A stretch of 64,000 nucleotides of DNA from Anticarsia gemmatalis (GCF_050436995.1 NC_134773.1:5480194-5544193); one strand, 5' to 3'. Positions 11,538 to 22,739 are shown, counted from the stretch's first letter. A program made the numbers and translations. Notes: generated from the letters alone by a model not told the origin.

Positions 11538-11870
11538 CAGATAACCTTTTTCGACTACTTTGGAGTCAGCTTCCAGTCTCACCGGATGCAGCTGAATACC
11601 AGTATTGTACATGCAGCGACTGTCTATCGGACCTCCACAACACAGTTACCTGGGTTATAACACGATACTAAGTAACACTGCGCGTCACACTTTCAAGCTT
11701 CTGATTACTGGATAACGCCTCTCAAAAAAGCTTTGATAATGACAGCCGGGACCCACAATTTCACGTGCCATCCGAAACACGGAGGAACTCGATATGTAAC
11801 AATATGGTCACCCATCCACTTACAAACCTCGGCAAGTGTAGCTTAACCTGATAGATTCGCGCGGCTGTTA
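11538..11870 (-). repeat. SINE-5S2, near full length
   Basis: Reversed copy: GGAGTCAGCTTCCAGTCTCA near the left, and the reversed 5S-like head ATGGTCACCCATCC...GTAGCTTAACC at the right. Confidence 0.85.
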
Positions 11871-12085
11871 GTCACTAGCTCTTATACAGTGTCACTCGGT
11901 ATGTACAATATGGTCACCCATCCACTTACAAACCTCGGTAAGTGTAGCTTAACCTGATAGATTCGCGCGGCTGTTAGTCACTAGCTCCTATACAGTGTCA
12001 CTCGGTATGTAACAATATGGTCACCCATCCAATTTCAAACCTCGGCAAGTGTAGCTTAACTTGATAGAGCTCTTATACAGTGTAC
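11790..12085 (-). repeat. Tandem triplication of a SINE-5S2 head
   Basis: Three ~105-bp units, each with (reversed) ATGGTCACCCATCCA, then CTCGG(C/T)AAGTGTAGCTTAAC and GCTCTTATACAGTGT or a close variant. The third unit is shortened. Each unit carries the 5S-like box region. Confidence 0.85.
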
Positions 12086-12189
12086 AATGTAAGGAAGGAA
12101 ACAGGAAACACTTAATGTATCGATTACTATCGAAACGGAACGAACTTTCTTTTTCACGTGGCTGCGCTTGTGTTCGTGCTAGCTACTAA

Positions 12190-12452
12190 TACACTGTGGC
12201 GCCCGTAGCCAGTTGCGCTCACCGGTCGGTAAACGATCTGTGGGTTAAGCAAACCTTGGCGCGGTCATTCCATAGATGGGTGACCGCATACTGGTATTTG
12301 AACTGGGCGTCTCCGTGCTTCGGAGGGCACGTAAAAAGCCGGTCCCGGTTGTTGTCAATTAAGATAACAGTCGTTAAGCCACGTCAAAGTACTTCGGGCT
12401 TGAACAACTTTGACACTAGGTAGACCACTAACCATACGATAAGAAGAAGAAG
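12190..12452 (+). repeat. SINE-5S1, full length
   Basis: Starts TGGCGCCCGTAGCCAGTTGC, has GGGTTAAGCAAACC...GATGGGTGACCGC, core CTCCGTGCTTCGGAGGGCAC, and 3' end CACTAACCATACGATAAGAA. Confidence 0.9.
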
Positions 12453-12489
12453 ACTAATACACTGTGTTAGTTTGTACTGCTTCTGTGTT

Positions 12490-12559
12490 GTCGGTGTATC
12501 AAGCTGCTGATCTTAAGGTCTAGGATTCAATGCCTAGGTCGGGCAAAGTACTATTGGTC
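12490..12559 (+). repeat. SINE-T5 tRNA-like head
   Basis: TCAAGCTGCTGATCTTAAGG, then a degenerate B box GGATTCAATGCC and GTCGGGCAAAGTACTATTGG. Confidence 0.5.
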
Positions 12560-12740
12560 TTTTAGATTTATATTGTAATGCGAAAGTTTGTGAGTATAGA
12601 TGTTTGTTGCTCTTTCACGCAAAAACGACTGAACAGATTTTAATGAAATTTAGCACGCACATAGTTTAAAACATAGATTAACATAAAATATACTTTTTAC
12701 CCCAGAGAAATCATTTCACCTGAACAAAATCACGCGCTGA
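12560..12740 (+). mobile_element. HEL-4 Helitron fragment
   Basis: GCGAAAGTTTGTGAGTATAG, CTCTTTCACGCAAAAACGAC and TACTTTTTACCCCAGAGAAA in order. Confidence 0.65.
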
Positions 12741-12745
12741 AACTA

Positions 12746-12930
12746 GTATTATAAATATAGAATCTGAATTCATGATTTCTATGTTACTCTTTCAGGCCAA
12801 AAATACTGGACAGATTTAAATGAAATTTTGCACAGATACAGTTTAAAATATGTATTAACATATAGGATACTTTTTACCGTGAAAAGTCTCGCTACGCGGA
12901 CAACATCACGTGCAGAAGGTAGTATTATAA
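12746..12930 (+). mobile_element. HEL-4 Helitron fragment, second copy
   Basis: A diverged copy directly after the first (TACTCTTTCAGGCCAAAAAT, GGATACTTTTTACCGTG, CTACGCGGACAACATCACG). Confidence 0.6.
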
Positions 12931-13682
12931 AATGAACATAACATTTTCAATGTCAGGTGTCATTCACCTCTCACCTATTGTTGCAGGCTTCCTGCTTCAG
13001 ATAAACTCTTCATACTTCCTGCTATCCTAGTACCCGGGGCATTGTTTAATGTCACGTGTGGAGGGTGTGTAGTGCCGGTTCGATTCCCATATTGCATTTT
13101 GTGTACAGTTTCGGGACTTATTTCTGAGTGAGGAATATTTGGATTCGATTCCTGGTTTAAGTATTTCTCGATCCTGTTTTTGGCCCAAAACTTAACTCAA
13201 AAGTTAATGTTATATGTCAATCTAGGTTATTAATTTTTTTTGGTGCCATATCATCAAAATGTGTCTAGTAATTTTTGTGTCAAAAAGCACCCATTTGCAA
13301 AATTAGCAGAAAAATAATATGTTTTATAATTATTATACATTAAAAATTTAAAGAACCCCTGATTAGGTATACAATTTTTTTCTTCATACTTTTTATTGGC
13401 TAGTTAGGTTAAGCCGTTCTTATATTCCCACCACCAACTTTCTCATCATACGAAGCTATTTGAGACCCCATCCGAGTAAATTTCCTCTCCTCCCCTCATT
13501 TTCACCCCCTACAACTTTTTACCGGCTCAACCGATTTTCATCAAACATGTCTAAGAACACTCGCACATAAGTATCCTTTAATACATAAAGAACTAAATTT
13601 AAATCCCTGCATCCATTCGTGAGTTATGATGCCACAGACAGACAGACACGTCAAACTTATAACACCACTTTTTTCTTGTTTT
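12931..13682. other. Mostly unrecognised
   Basis: A possible B-box scrap lies at about 13078 (GGTTCGATTCCCAT). No gene is supported. Confidence 0.35.
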
Positions 13683-13850
13683 AAGACAACACCCGCACTA
13701 AGAATTGCTCTTGTGTCGCGGGGACTTTTACAAACATACAAACAACGGACACAAAGCACAACCAGACCCGAAATAATTATTTGTGGATCGCACAAATAAT
13801 TGTCCCGTGTGGGAATCGAACCCACGACTTCCCGATTCTTGCGTCGGGGG
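13683..13850 (-). repeat. SINE-T1, head truncated
   Basis: Reversed: GACAACACCCGCACTAAGAA to ACCCACGACTTCCCG. It breaks off at an A-rich stretch before the A box. Confidence 0.82.
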
Positions 13851-14171
13851 TTAAAAAAAAACACAGGTACTATCGCGTTGCGTTGCGTAGGTCGCGTGGG
13901 ACGACCACGAAAGGCTTATTTCACCATTATTATTCATATTGGGTACCAGGAAAACATATTTAACAAAGAGTTATTAACTTCTTAAGTATAAAATTATTCT
14001 CAAAAGGTTATTTTAAGTTGAAGGTTATACAACAATGGTACAAACATTATCGGTGTATCTCTTATTTTGCTGGCCCGATTGTTAAGAAACTTTTTGCTAT
14101 TTATAGATAAAATATTGTAACTATTCTATGTACTCTAGCTCTTTGCGAAGTGTAAATACATTTTTCCTCTT

Positions 14172-14377
14172 TTTTAAAGACAACTACTGCACTAAGAATT
14201 GCTCTCATGTCGCGGGGACTTTTACAAACATACAAACAACGGACACAAAGTACAAGCAGACACGAAACAACTATTTATGTATCGCACAAATAATGATTCC
14301 GTTTGGGATTGAACCCACAACTTCCCGACGCAATGGTAGTGGCGTGGCGACCACCTTAACTACTGCGCCACGAAGGT
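14172..14377 (-). repeat. SINE-T1, full length
   Basis: Reversed copy from AAAGACAACTACTGCACTAA to CTACTGCGCCACGAAGG. Confidence 0.85.
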
Positions 14378-14463
14378 CATCAAATTACAAGATCTCAGAT
14401 TTGATTCTCGATGCAGGCAAAGTACTTAAGGACTTTTCATTATTGTTGAAATATTCTCAATAA

Positions 14464-14722
14464 TTATCATTGGACAACACACACAATATGATCATTTGAT
14501 TCCAAACTAAGCAGAGCGTGTACTGTAACCAAATAATTGATAAACATACTTATATACTTCTAAATACATACTTATATAGATACATTCACATCCAGGCGCA
14601 GAACAAATACTCGTGCTCATCACACAAAGATTCGTCCCAGGTGGGATTTGAACCCACCACAAGCGGCGCTTCGGTTATTGCGGCGAGGTGACCACTTGAA
14701 CCACTGAGCCATACGTGCAGTT
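14464..14722 (-). repeat. SINE-T2, full length
   Basis: On the minus strand: TATGGCTCAGTGGTTCAAG (A-box region), GTGGGTTCAAATCCCACC (B box), then a body with ATAAGTATGTATTTAG and CTTAGTTTGGAATCAAATG. A second copy is at 48381-48628. Confidence 0.82.
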
Positions 14723-14782
14723 ACATGGGACAAACATTATTAATAGTTGTTGTTATTTTTTAACTAAACTTAAAGGATTTTT

Positions 14783-14885
14783 TTTAACTTATTACTGCCC
14801 CACTGTAGGGCAAGGGTCTCCCAAACGAGGGGGAGGGGTTAGGCCTTGAGTCCACCACGCTGGCCAAGTGCGGGTCTTATCCTAA
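14783..14885 (-). repeat. SINE-T4 tail fragment
   Basis: CCCCACTGTAGGGCAAGGGT and TTGAGTCCACCACGCTGGCC, the reversed 3' part of the family. Confidence 0.75.
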
Positions 14886-14929
14886 AGGATAATAAAATGA
14901 TATAATTTTCATCCGAGCAATGTCCTGGC

Positions 14930-15065
14930 TGGTACTAGGAGCGCAGCGCGCGCGGGAGCAGTACCGGTCGGCCGTGAGGCGGGCCGTTGACCCCAGAGTT
15001 CATTGTCGACGAGGTCGCGAGATTGCACTGATACAGCCTGTACACTCTACCTCTGTGCTTTTATT
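14930..15065. other. GC-rich patch
   Basis: GGAGCGCAGCGCGCGCGGGA, GGTCGGCCGTGAGGCGGGCC, then TGTACACTCTACCTCTGTGC. It resembles other GC patches in the window only loosely. No protein is recognised. Confidence 0.3.
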
Positions 15066-15289
15066 GTTGCCTAGTACATTTTTTTAAACGAGTTATGACA
15101 TTTTTGGTGATGTTTTTTTTCGAAAATAGTGTCTGTTGCTGTGATTTGAGTATTTTTTATGATTTAGTTGAGAAGTCACAGGTTTGATTCCTAAGTTAGG
15201 CTATGTTTTGAACATATTTGATGGTATATTCTTGGTCTAAAAGTCGATTTTCCATTTAAGGATGCTTAAATATTCCTCTCGTATTTAGC

Positions 15290-15385
15290 CCGGAGTTTGA
15301 TAACGTGCCCGGTTTATGGCAAAAGGGCCCTCCCGTAGTTCATATGGGACTATTTTTCGCCCTTTGCATGGGACCATATAAATTT
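15290..15385. repeat. Dispersed repeat with GTGCCCGG...ATGGCA
   Basis: ACGTGCCCGGTTTATGGCAA followed by a CATATGGGAC motif. Related strings occur near 18260, 33570, 37140 (reversed) and 62700 (reversed). Confidence 0.5.
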
Positions 15386-15561
15386 GTACGGGAATCAAAA
15401 CCGTGTTTTTCAGTCATGCCAAAAGTACTAAACAAATTTCAATGAAATTTAGTTCTCAGACTCTATAATCTAGACTAGAACAAAGGATTTTTATACTGGG
15501 AAGTCCTTTCAAAAGTCGCTGTACAAAAGTTGTAGGTCCATGTGTAATTTTCAAAGATATT

Positions 15562-15682
15562 TGACGGTTACCAGTAGTCAGAAGCTTGAAAGTGTGACGC
15601 GCAGTGTTACTTAGTATCGTGTTATAACCCAGGTAACTGTGTTATGGAGGTCCGATAGACAGTCGCTGTATGTACAATAATC
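15562..15682 (+). repeat. SINE-5S2 fragment
   Basis: AGTAGTCAGAAGCTTGAAAG through TTACTTAGTATCGTGTTATA to GACAGTCGCTGTATGTACAA. Confidence 0.85.
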
Positions 15683-15971
15683 TCTACTAAGTCGTGATTC
15701 TATACTAGCTAGATTATCGGTATCGCTTATAAATTCAATTTAGGTACTAATTGGTTTAGGCTCAACTGGTGATCGTTGATTAAGTTATCTACGTCAGAGC
15801 CTACGATATTAAACGTAGCTTCACCACCTCTTACTAAGTCCCGGTTATCTTAACTGGGGAATTTTGAGAGTTTAATACTGTAACTTTATCTACTGGTTAG
15901 GTTATCCGAGAGTTATGTGTAAATCGTAAAAATGGTTCTAAGTGTGCAAGAGTAGTTCAGATATTAGGTAG

Positions 15972-16275
15972 TTTTTGCCCGTGAATTCAGGAGTGTGAAA
16001 AGATTTTCAGGGGTAAAAAGTATCCTAATTCGTACCGTCTCATTCATAAAAATATATGAAGTTATGAAAGGCTTATAAAGTGTTTTGTTTCTTTCACTCC
16101 TTAGCGAAATGGAAAAGAGAAAACATATTGTAGTAGCTTTTTAACTAAAATAGGTTTATAGTGTGTTTATGAATAAGAGGGTATGTGTGTACTGAATATC
16201 ATAAAAATAGCTTCAGTAGTTTTCACGTGAAAGAGTGACAAATTAACAAACATCTTTATAAATGTTGGCATTTTT
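15972..16275 (-). mobile_element. HEL-4 copy split by a MITE
   Basis: The left part (TTTTCAGGGGTAAAAAGTAT) ends near 16030 and the right part (CTTCAGTAGTTTTCACGTGA, AGAGTGACAAATTAACAAAC) resumes near 16190. The MITE at 16036-16181 sits between. Confidence 0.6.
16036..16181. mobile_element. MITE with CCCTCTTATTCATAAA-type ends
   Basis: CGTCTCATTCATAAA at the left and TTTATGAATAAGAGGG at the right form inverted ends. The interior GAAGTTATGAAAGGCTTATA recurs in a second copy at 55857-55994 in SelS intron 2. Confidence 0.7.
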
Positions 16276-16490
16276 GCAGGCATTACAATTTTATTTTTGC
16301 TTGAAAATCTTTGACAAACAACTTAACCGATTTTATATGTATATCTTTAACCAATAAAAAACTGAACTTACAACCATTTTTATAAATGTTGGCATTTTTG
16401 CAGGCATTATAATTTTACTTTTGCTTGAAAATCTCTGAAACTACTGAACCGAATTTATATATTCTTTAACCAATTAAAAGCTGTATTATT
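16252..16490. repeat. Two-copy tandem duplication (~120 bp)
   Basis: AAATGTTGGCATTTTTGCAG occurs at about 16260 and 16384. Each is followed by ACTTTTGCTTGAAAATCT-like sequence and a TTTAACCAAT motif. Confidence 0.75.
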
Positions 16491-16837
16491 TTTGAATAAT
16501 ATTATATACTTTTCATGTCAGGAAAGATTTACAAAATCACGGAAAAGCGATGTTAAAAATTTACTTGTTTTCACAGAAAATTGGCGGACATTTTTGGATA
16601 CTGAACTGCATTAATGTGAAAAAGGGACAAAAAATAAGTCAAATGTATGTGTAAGAAAGAGTCAGAGTTTTAACTCTTCGAAGAACAATGAAATAAGGAA
16701 TTTGAGTAATGTATTAGTCATTAAGTTTTTAGGAAAACTTTGTACATAAAAATGCTTGAGGTATTTTACGTGGAAAATAACCGTATTATAATAAAAGATG
16801 TGCCTTTTTACATTGTGTATTAATAGCCAGCGAAGCC

Positions 16838-17172
16838 TTTCTTCCAACTATGTTGTAGTCAGCTTCCAGTCTCACCAGATGCAGCTGAATACCAGTATTG
16901 TACATGCAGCGACTATCTATCGGACCTCCACAACACAGTTACCTGGGTTATAACACGATACTAAGTAACACTGTGCGTCACACTTTCAAGCTTCTGACTG
17001 CTGTTAACGACTGTCAAAGATCTTTGATAATGACAACCAGAACTCACTATTTAACGTCCTTTTCGCAACACGAAAAAACTCGAAATGTATAATATGGTCA
17101 CCCATCCACAGAACAACCTCGGCAAATGTAGCTTAACCTCAGTGATTGTTCCGCGCGGTTGTTGTTAACTAA
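16838..17172 (-). repeat. SINE-5S2, full length
   Basis: Reversed copy from CCTTTCTTCCAACTATGTTG to the start of the head, TTGTTAACTAAGCCACGAG. The box region in reverse is GGTCACCCATCCACAGAAC...GTAGCTTAACCTC. Confidence 0.9.
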
Positions 17173-17369
17173 GCCACGAGTTCGCTAGTATGATATAAAA
17201 ACTCATATGTACATATGTATGTATGTGTGTATGTATGTATTATGTAGTTCGCTACCCGCCGACCTTCACCTTGAGAGATTTGGCGGGAAACGAGTTATAA
17301 CGATCAGTCCATACTGTCATGCTTGTTTGATGTAATTGCTTGACGTTTTGAACGTATACTGCACACTAG

Positions 17370-17525
17370 ACTGTCTTTGTGGCGCGATTTGTTGTGTATT
17401 CGACTGTTAAGCATGTTGTTTCGGGTTCGAATCCTGGGTCGGGCCAAGAAAAAGTGTTTATTGTGTAGAATTTCTCCGAGATTGTCCGGAGTCAGGAAGT
17501 TGAAGTCGTAAACCTCCATGTCTCG
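17370..17525 (+). repeat. SINE-T3, head and part of body
   Basis: GTCTTTGTGGCGCGATTTG (A box), CGGGTTCGAATCCTGGGTC (B box), then GTCGTAAACCTCCATGTCTC in the core. Confidence 0.7.
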
Positions 17526-17565
17526 GTAAGCACTTCAATCCGAACTCCGGTCTGCTATTGAAAAT

Positions 17566-18043
17566 ATCCATACTAATATTATAAATGCGAAAGTAACTCT
17601 GTCTGTCTGTCTGTCTGTCTGTCTGCTACTCAATCACGCCTAAACTACTGAACCAATTTGCATGAAATTTGGTATGGAGATATTTTGATACCCGAGAAAG
17701 GACATAGGCTACTTTTTACTCCGGGAAAATGACGCATTTCCCGGGAAAATTCAGGTGGCGAACGTAGTCGCGAATAATCAATATTATAATGACATTAAAT
17801 AAACAAAATTCCGTTGTCATGGCAACTGTTTTAATGGCGGATATGCCTTAGCGCAACTTCGTTATATTAAGAGATATAAATAATATTAAGAATATTTTTC
17901 GTGGAAAAAAAGCATATTTTACCTATATCATCACACTACGACCAACAGGAGCAGAGTAACAGTAAAAAAGTGTTACAAAAACGTGGAAAATTCTGACCCT
18001 TTCTCTCTTATGTGACGCAAGCGAAGTTGCGAGGGTCAGCTAG
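17566..18043 (+). mobile_element. Compound Helitron (HEL-2 then HEL-1 end)
   Basis: TCCATACTAATATTATAAAT starts a HEL-2 whose own end (GTGGCGAACGTAGTCGCG) is at about 17753-17772. AT-rich sequence follows, then a HEL-1 3' part from about 17930 ending GGGTCAGCTAG before T. It may be two nested or adjacent elements. Confidence 0.7.
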
Positions 18044-18379
18044 TTTCTAATATTTTCCCTAACATGAAAAACAGTATTTAAATGTAAAACATTTATTTAT
18101 GTAGTGTGAACACTCCATAACCAATTACAACCGGTTACGATTCAAATAACGAGCGCAATTATATTGTATCTGTGGTTTATTTGTTCAGCGTTAACTGTCA
18201 TTACTGTCAAACAATAACTCTGTGTTTTAAGTACTTAAAATTATGTTCGTCTCTATCGGTACCCGGAGTATATGGCAATAGGCTCTCCTGTTACATGGGA
18301 CTAACATTGTTAATGGTGAAACGTGAATTTAAGACTTTAGGGTTTAAAAGACTTTAAGTTAGTATTCATTATTAGATCG

Positions 18380-18640
18380 GTACCTCCCACGTAAGTGGTC
18401 ACAGGTTCAGGCAACACACCAATGACTTTCCCAAGTTATGTGTGTTAAAATTAATTATCACTTGTTCCAACGGTGAAGGAAAACATAGTGATGCAACCTT
18501 GCGTGCCTAAAATTTGTTTAATTTTATTGTGGGTGTGCAAAGTCCACAACCCGCATTTGGTCACCGTGATGGGCCTTACCCCTCCTTCGTGTGGGAGGAA
18601 ACCCTTGCCCAGCAGTGGGACAATAACGGGTTAAGAAAGA
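18380..18640 (+). repeat. SINE-T4, nearly complete
   Basis: CCTCCCACGTAAGTGGTCAC, a worn B box ACAGGTTCAGG, ACACACCAATGACTTTCCCA, CAACGGTGAAGGAAAACAT, and tail CCCTTGCCCAGCAGTGGGAC. The A box lies in degraded sequence at the start. Confidence 0.8.
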
Positions 18641-19544
18641 TATTGTTCTATCCTAACTCATAACCAAATTTATTCATTAAATATCATCATATTTCGGTCA
18701 TTACAAAAAATCTCAATAAATTACACATTGAAAACTTTTTCATGAATCACTCTATCTAAGAAAGTCGTTTGAAAATCTCTGTTCAACAGATTTCGAATTA
18801 ATTCGAATATTTTTCTACACAAAATTACATTTATTAACAAGTTTTTTATATAAACTGTGTTCGCAAAAACATGATAAAGCCCTGACATATATTTTATGCC
18901 GCCATGACAGATGACAGCGCGCCAAAACTAACGTTCTATTTTTAAATTGACGCGGTTTTAAAACTATATCATAAATTGTTGATGTCTATGACACGTCGTG
19001 TTAAAGATAATATCCTGATTTATATTAAATCAAAAATATTAAAATGTTTATTACATAAGCATTTATAAACTATAGTTAATATATTATTTTGATATATTGC
19101 CAAATTAAGGAAAATACGGTAAAATTATGAACCTCCCTTTTTTAAGTCGGTAAAAATAATTAAAGTAAAATATCGCTCTATACAAAGTTACTTTATACTT
19201 GAGGATTTCTAAGAAAACTACTCTTTAATTTTTAATCTGGGTTTAATTAAATGAGGCCAAACGAAAAGCATAGCCTTACAAACTAAACAAAATCATGAAA
19301 ATCTGTATCAAACATAAATAAATGAATAGAAAGAAATTGAGACCCTCAGCCTTTTTAAAGTCGTTCAAAAAAGTTATTTTTGACGTTTCATAGAGAACAG
19401 CTGATTTGTTTCGTAGTAATAGTAACAAGTCAATTAGTATGTTTCGATCAGCTGTTATACCAAAACTATGTTATTAGATGATAATTAAATTATGTAATAC
19501 GTGCTAAATATCTTTGGAAACTATACTACATCGTGGGAGTCTTA
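18641..19544. other. AT-rich stretch, nothing recognised
   Basis: No supported open frame or repeat. Confidence 0.4.
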
Positions 19545-19605
19545 GAGCCAGTTTCACAGTTTATAAGTGACAGATGAACTAACTGCTAGATAGATGGACA
19601 GCAAA
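19545..19605. repeat. Dispersed repeat GCCAGTTTCACAGT
   Basis: GAGCCAGTTTCACAGTTTAT with AACTAACTGCTAGATAG. Similar pieces are at 7568, 22662, 32097 and 32256, suggesting a short DNA-element family. Confidence 0.5.
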
Positions 19606-19624
19606 ATTTCGTCTTCATTCATTC

Positions 19625-19880
19625 ATATCGTATGGTTAGTGGTCAACCTAGTGTCAAAGTTGTTCAAGCCGCCCGTAAGGCCTTTGACGTGGCTTAACGA
19701 CTGTTATCTTAGTAGACAACAACCGGGACCGACTTTTTACGTGCCCTCCGAAGCACGGAGACGCCCAGCTCAAATACCACTATGCGGTCACCCATCCATA
19801 GAATGACCGCGCCAACGGTTGCTTAACCCACAGATCGTTTACCGACCGGTGAGCGCAACTGGCTACGGGCGCCTCAAATT
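19625..19880 (-). repeat. SINE-5S1, full length
   Basis: Reversed: ATCGTATGGTTAGTGGTCAA to CAACTGGCTACGGGCGCC, with reversed box region GCGGTCACCCATCC...GGTTGCTTAACCC. Confidence 0.9.
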
Positions 19881-19964
19881 TCGTCTGATAAGCTATCTTA
19901 TAGTTATGTTTAGTGGTGAAGACAGTACTAATACTTTAGTAAGAAGTTTGTGTCAATTTTTTAC

Positions 19965-20165
19965 GGCGTCCGTTTCGCAATGGTTATGGTCGCCTTGCCA
20001 CTACCATTGCGTCGGGAAGTCGTTCGATTCCCACGCGAGACAATTATTTGTGCGATCCATAAATAGTTGTTTCTGGTCTGGTTGTATTTTGTGTCCGTTG
20101 CTTGTATATTCGTAAAAGTCCCCGCGACACAAGAGCAATTATTAGTGCGGGTTGTCTTTAAAAAA
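19965..20165 (+). repeat. SINE-T1, nearly complete
   Basis: Worn A box GTTTCGCAATGGTTATGG, B box CGTTCGATTCCCAC, then AGTCCCCGCGACACAAGAGC and TAGTGCGGGTTGTC. Confidence 0.85.
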
Positions 20166-20721
20166 ACATGTGAATGTTTGTGATGATGAGTGTACGTTTA
20201 TTATAGCGTCGCGAAAAAACTACTTAATCGATTTCGATGAAATTTTGCAAATAGATCTTAGAGTTTATTACCTGTATCATCACATAGGTAACGTAGGGTA
20301 CTTTAGCCCTGAGAAATCTTTTCATATAGACGAAATCGTAGTAAAAATGTATTACAATTTACCAAATCAAATAAAAAAAGCGATTATATTCACGCAATGT
20401 GTTTTTCATTTGAAATAAAAGTTATGAGTATAAAAAACAGTGTAGTTAGCGTAAAACGAAACGTTGTGAGAGTGTAAAGTTAATGGCGTGGAGAATATTA
20501 TTTATGGTTGTTAAAAAAATAGCATAGACGGTTACTGTCTACGGTAAGAAATTAGGCGCCAATACTGCGTTGTTTGTGGTTTGTTAGTAACTAAATCTAT
20601 ACTAATATTATGAATGGGAAAGTTTGTTTTTCTTTAATATTCTTAAACACTTTTATTGCTAAAAAGAATTTGATAAAATGTTGTTTTGTAAGTATATGAA
20701 ACATCCCCTATTTTAACCACT
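20166..20721. other. AT-rich stretch, nothing recognised
   Basis: The open frame across 20152-20418 has no recognisable domain and overlaps the SINE tail and a HEL-4-like scrap, so it is not called. Confidence 0.35.
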
Positions 20722-20985
20722 GGCGCCCATAGCCAGTTGCGCTCACCGGTCGGAAAACGAACTGTGGGTTAATGGGTTAAGCAAACCTTTGGCGCGGTTA
20801 TTTCATAGATGGGTGACTGCATTGTAGTGTTTGAGCTGGGCGTCTCCGTGCTTCGGATGGCATGTAAAAAGTCGGTCCCGGTTGTTGTCTATTAGGATAA
20901 CAGTCGTTAAGCCACGTCTAAGGCCTTTCGGGCTTTCGGGCTTGAACAACTTTGACACTAAGTTGACCACTAACCATAAGACAAG
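20722..20985 (+). repeat. SINE-5S1, full length
   Basis: GGCGCCCATAGCCAGTTGCG; duplicated GTGGGTTAATGGGTTAAGC; GATGGGTGACTGC; core CTCCGTGCTTCGGATGGCAT; 3' end GACCACTAACCATAAGAC. Confidence 0.88.
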
Positions 20986-21171
20986 GGCATGATTTTTTTA
21001 ATAAAATCAATCGGTCTTTATTTGATATGATTCTTCAAGTACTTCCATGGAAAATTTCATCAAAATCTGTGCATCAGTTTAGCCGTGAAAGAAAGAATAG
21101 CATAAAAGGTATTCTAACCAATGACGTAAAAATCCCACGATTTTATAAAACAATAGTTTTAGATAAGACGT

Positions 21172-21345
21172 ATTAACAGTAGTCAGAAGCTTGAGTCTGA
21201 CAAGCAGTGTTACTTAGTATCGTGTTATAACCCAGGTAACTGTGTTGTGGAGGTCCGATAGACAATCGCTGCATGTACAATACTGGTATTCAGCTGCATC
21301 CGGTGAGACTGGAAGCTGACTCCAACATAGTTGGAAGAAAGGCTA
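21172..21345 (+). repeat. SINE-5S2, 3' part
   Basis: TTAACAGTAGTCAGAAGCTT to ACATAGTTGGAAGAAAGGC. Confidence 0.85.
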
Positions 21346-21519
21346 GACTGATATATAAAATAAAAAAATCGCTTACTTTTATTCAAAGATGTTGTACTTA
21401 CGAAAAATCCCATTTCATAAATTTCTTGTTATTGTATGAACACTTTTTCAGCCAAAAATATTCCATTTTAATTACCTGAAACAATAAAAGATAAATTAAT
21501 TGGTATTTATACTTCATTC

Positions 21520-21930
21520 TTCGTATGGTCAGTGGTCAACCTAGTGTCAAAGTTGTTCAAGCCGCCCGAAGACATAACTTAACGACTTTTATCTTAACAA
21601 CCGAAACTGACTTCAAACGTGTCCTCCGAAGCACGAATACGCTCAACGACCAACTTTTTACGTGCCCTCTGAAGCACGTAGAGGCTCAGCAACTAACTTT
21701 TTAGTTGCCCTCTAAAGCACGTAGACGCTCAGCGATCTACTTTTTACGTGCCTTCCGAAGCACGAAGACGCGCAACTAACTTCTTTTTACGTGCCCTCCT
21801 AAGCAATTAAACACTAAGTTCAAAGACCAAGCGGTCATCCATCTAATTCGCGTCCTTACAATAATTCCTTACCATCACATAGTTCACATACCAAGCGGTC
21901 ACCCATCCAATTCGCGTACTACGTAAAGTA
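21520..21930 (-). repeat. SINE-5S1 with expanded internal repeat
   Basis: Reversed tail at 21524 (CGTATGGTCAGTGGTCAACC). The core string TTTTTACGTGCCCTCTGAAG is then repeated about five times with ~40-45 bp spacing (21600-21800). After it the reversed 5S-like box GCGGTCA(C/T)CCATC appears twice (about 21830 and 21895). Confidence 0.8.
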
Positions 21931-22739
21931 ATTTACCATCAAATATAACCTTAACTTGATCTCAAAGTACCAGGCTCGCATTAATTACGAAGAGTTGTAA
22001 ACTTCCTACAATTAAAACAGTTTGTAACCTTCGGTGAGTTTTTGCTGAGTTTTTTATTATTCCTATTGTTTTGATACGTGAGAATTAATAAGTACTGTGT
22101 TATGTGTTAGTGGCAGGTTCAAGGTTCAATTCCCTGTTGGATTATTGTCAATAGCACGAAAATATACCCGGTATATAGCAATAGGCATTTTTTCAAATAC
22201 GGTATTTTTAAAAAATACCTGTTTGTTTGTGTGTGTTTAACTCAAAAACTACTGAATCGATTTTCGTATACTTTTCATTAATAGATAGAGTGATTCTTAA
22301 GGAAGGTTTTGGTATATAATTTATTTAATTTTTGTAAAAATTTACTGAATTATGATGATATTTGTCGATTTCGAAAAAAATTACACTGCGTTCAATCTAA
22401 CGTGTCAATTTCAATCAATTTATTTCGAAATCTCATGAGGAATAACTTTCATTTAATTCTTAGAAATAATGAATTGGTACATTTATTATTTAAGCCGTGT
22501 AGTGTAAGCCGGCTTATTCGGCTTATCAAATATTTATAGAACAATCTCATGGCTTATGTACCGGGAGTGCAGAAATGTGAAAAGGTGGTAGAATTATACT
22601 CAAGATAAGTTTCAGTATGAAGTGTCGGGTATACTATCCGTAAGATAAAGAGACTGTTAAAGCCAGTTTCACAGGTATTGGGTAAGTGTTAGATAATTTA
22701 ACCGCTAGATTTACAGCAAATGTATTAAAAATAAAGTTT
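21931..22739. other. AT-rich stretch
   Basis: Contains a dispersed-repeat scrap at about 22660-22720. The open frame at 22309-22539 is low-complexity and not called. Confidence 0.35.

Noticed and set aside
11790..12085. CRISPR-like array of direct repeats
   Set aside because: Units are adjacent copies of a SINE head with no unique spacers, in a eukaryotic genome.
12190..12320. Possible 5S rRNA gene or pseudogene
   Set aside because: Only the internal promoter region resembles 5S; both flanks are the recurring SINE-5S1 body present in many copies.
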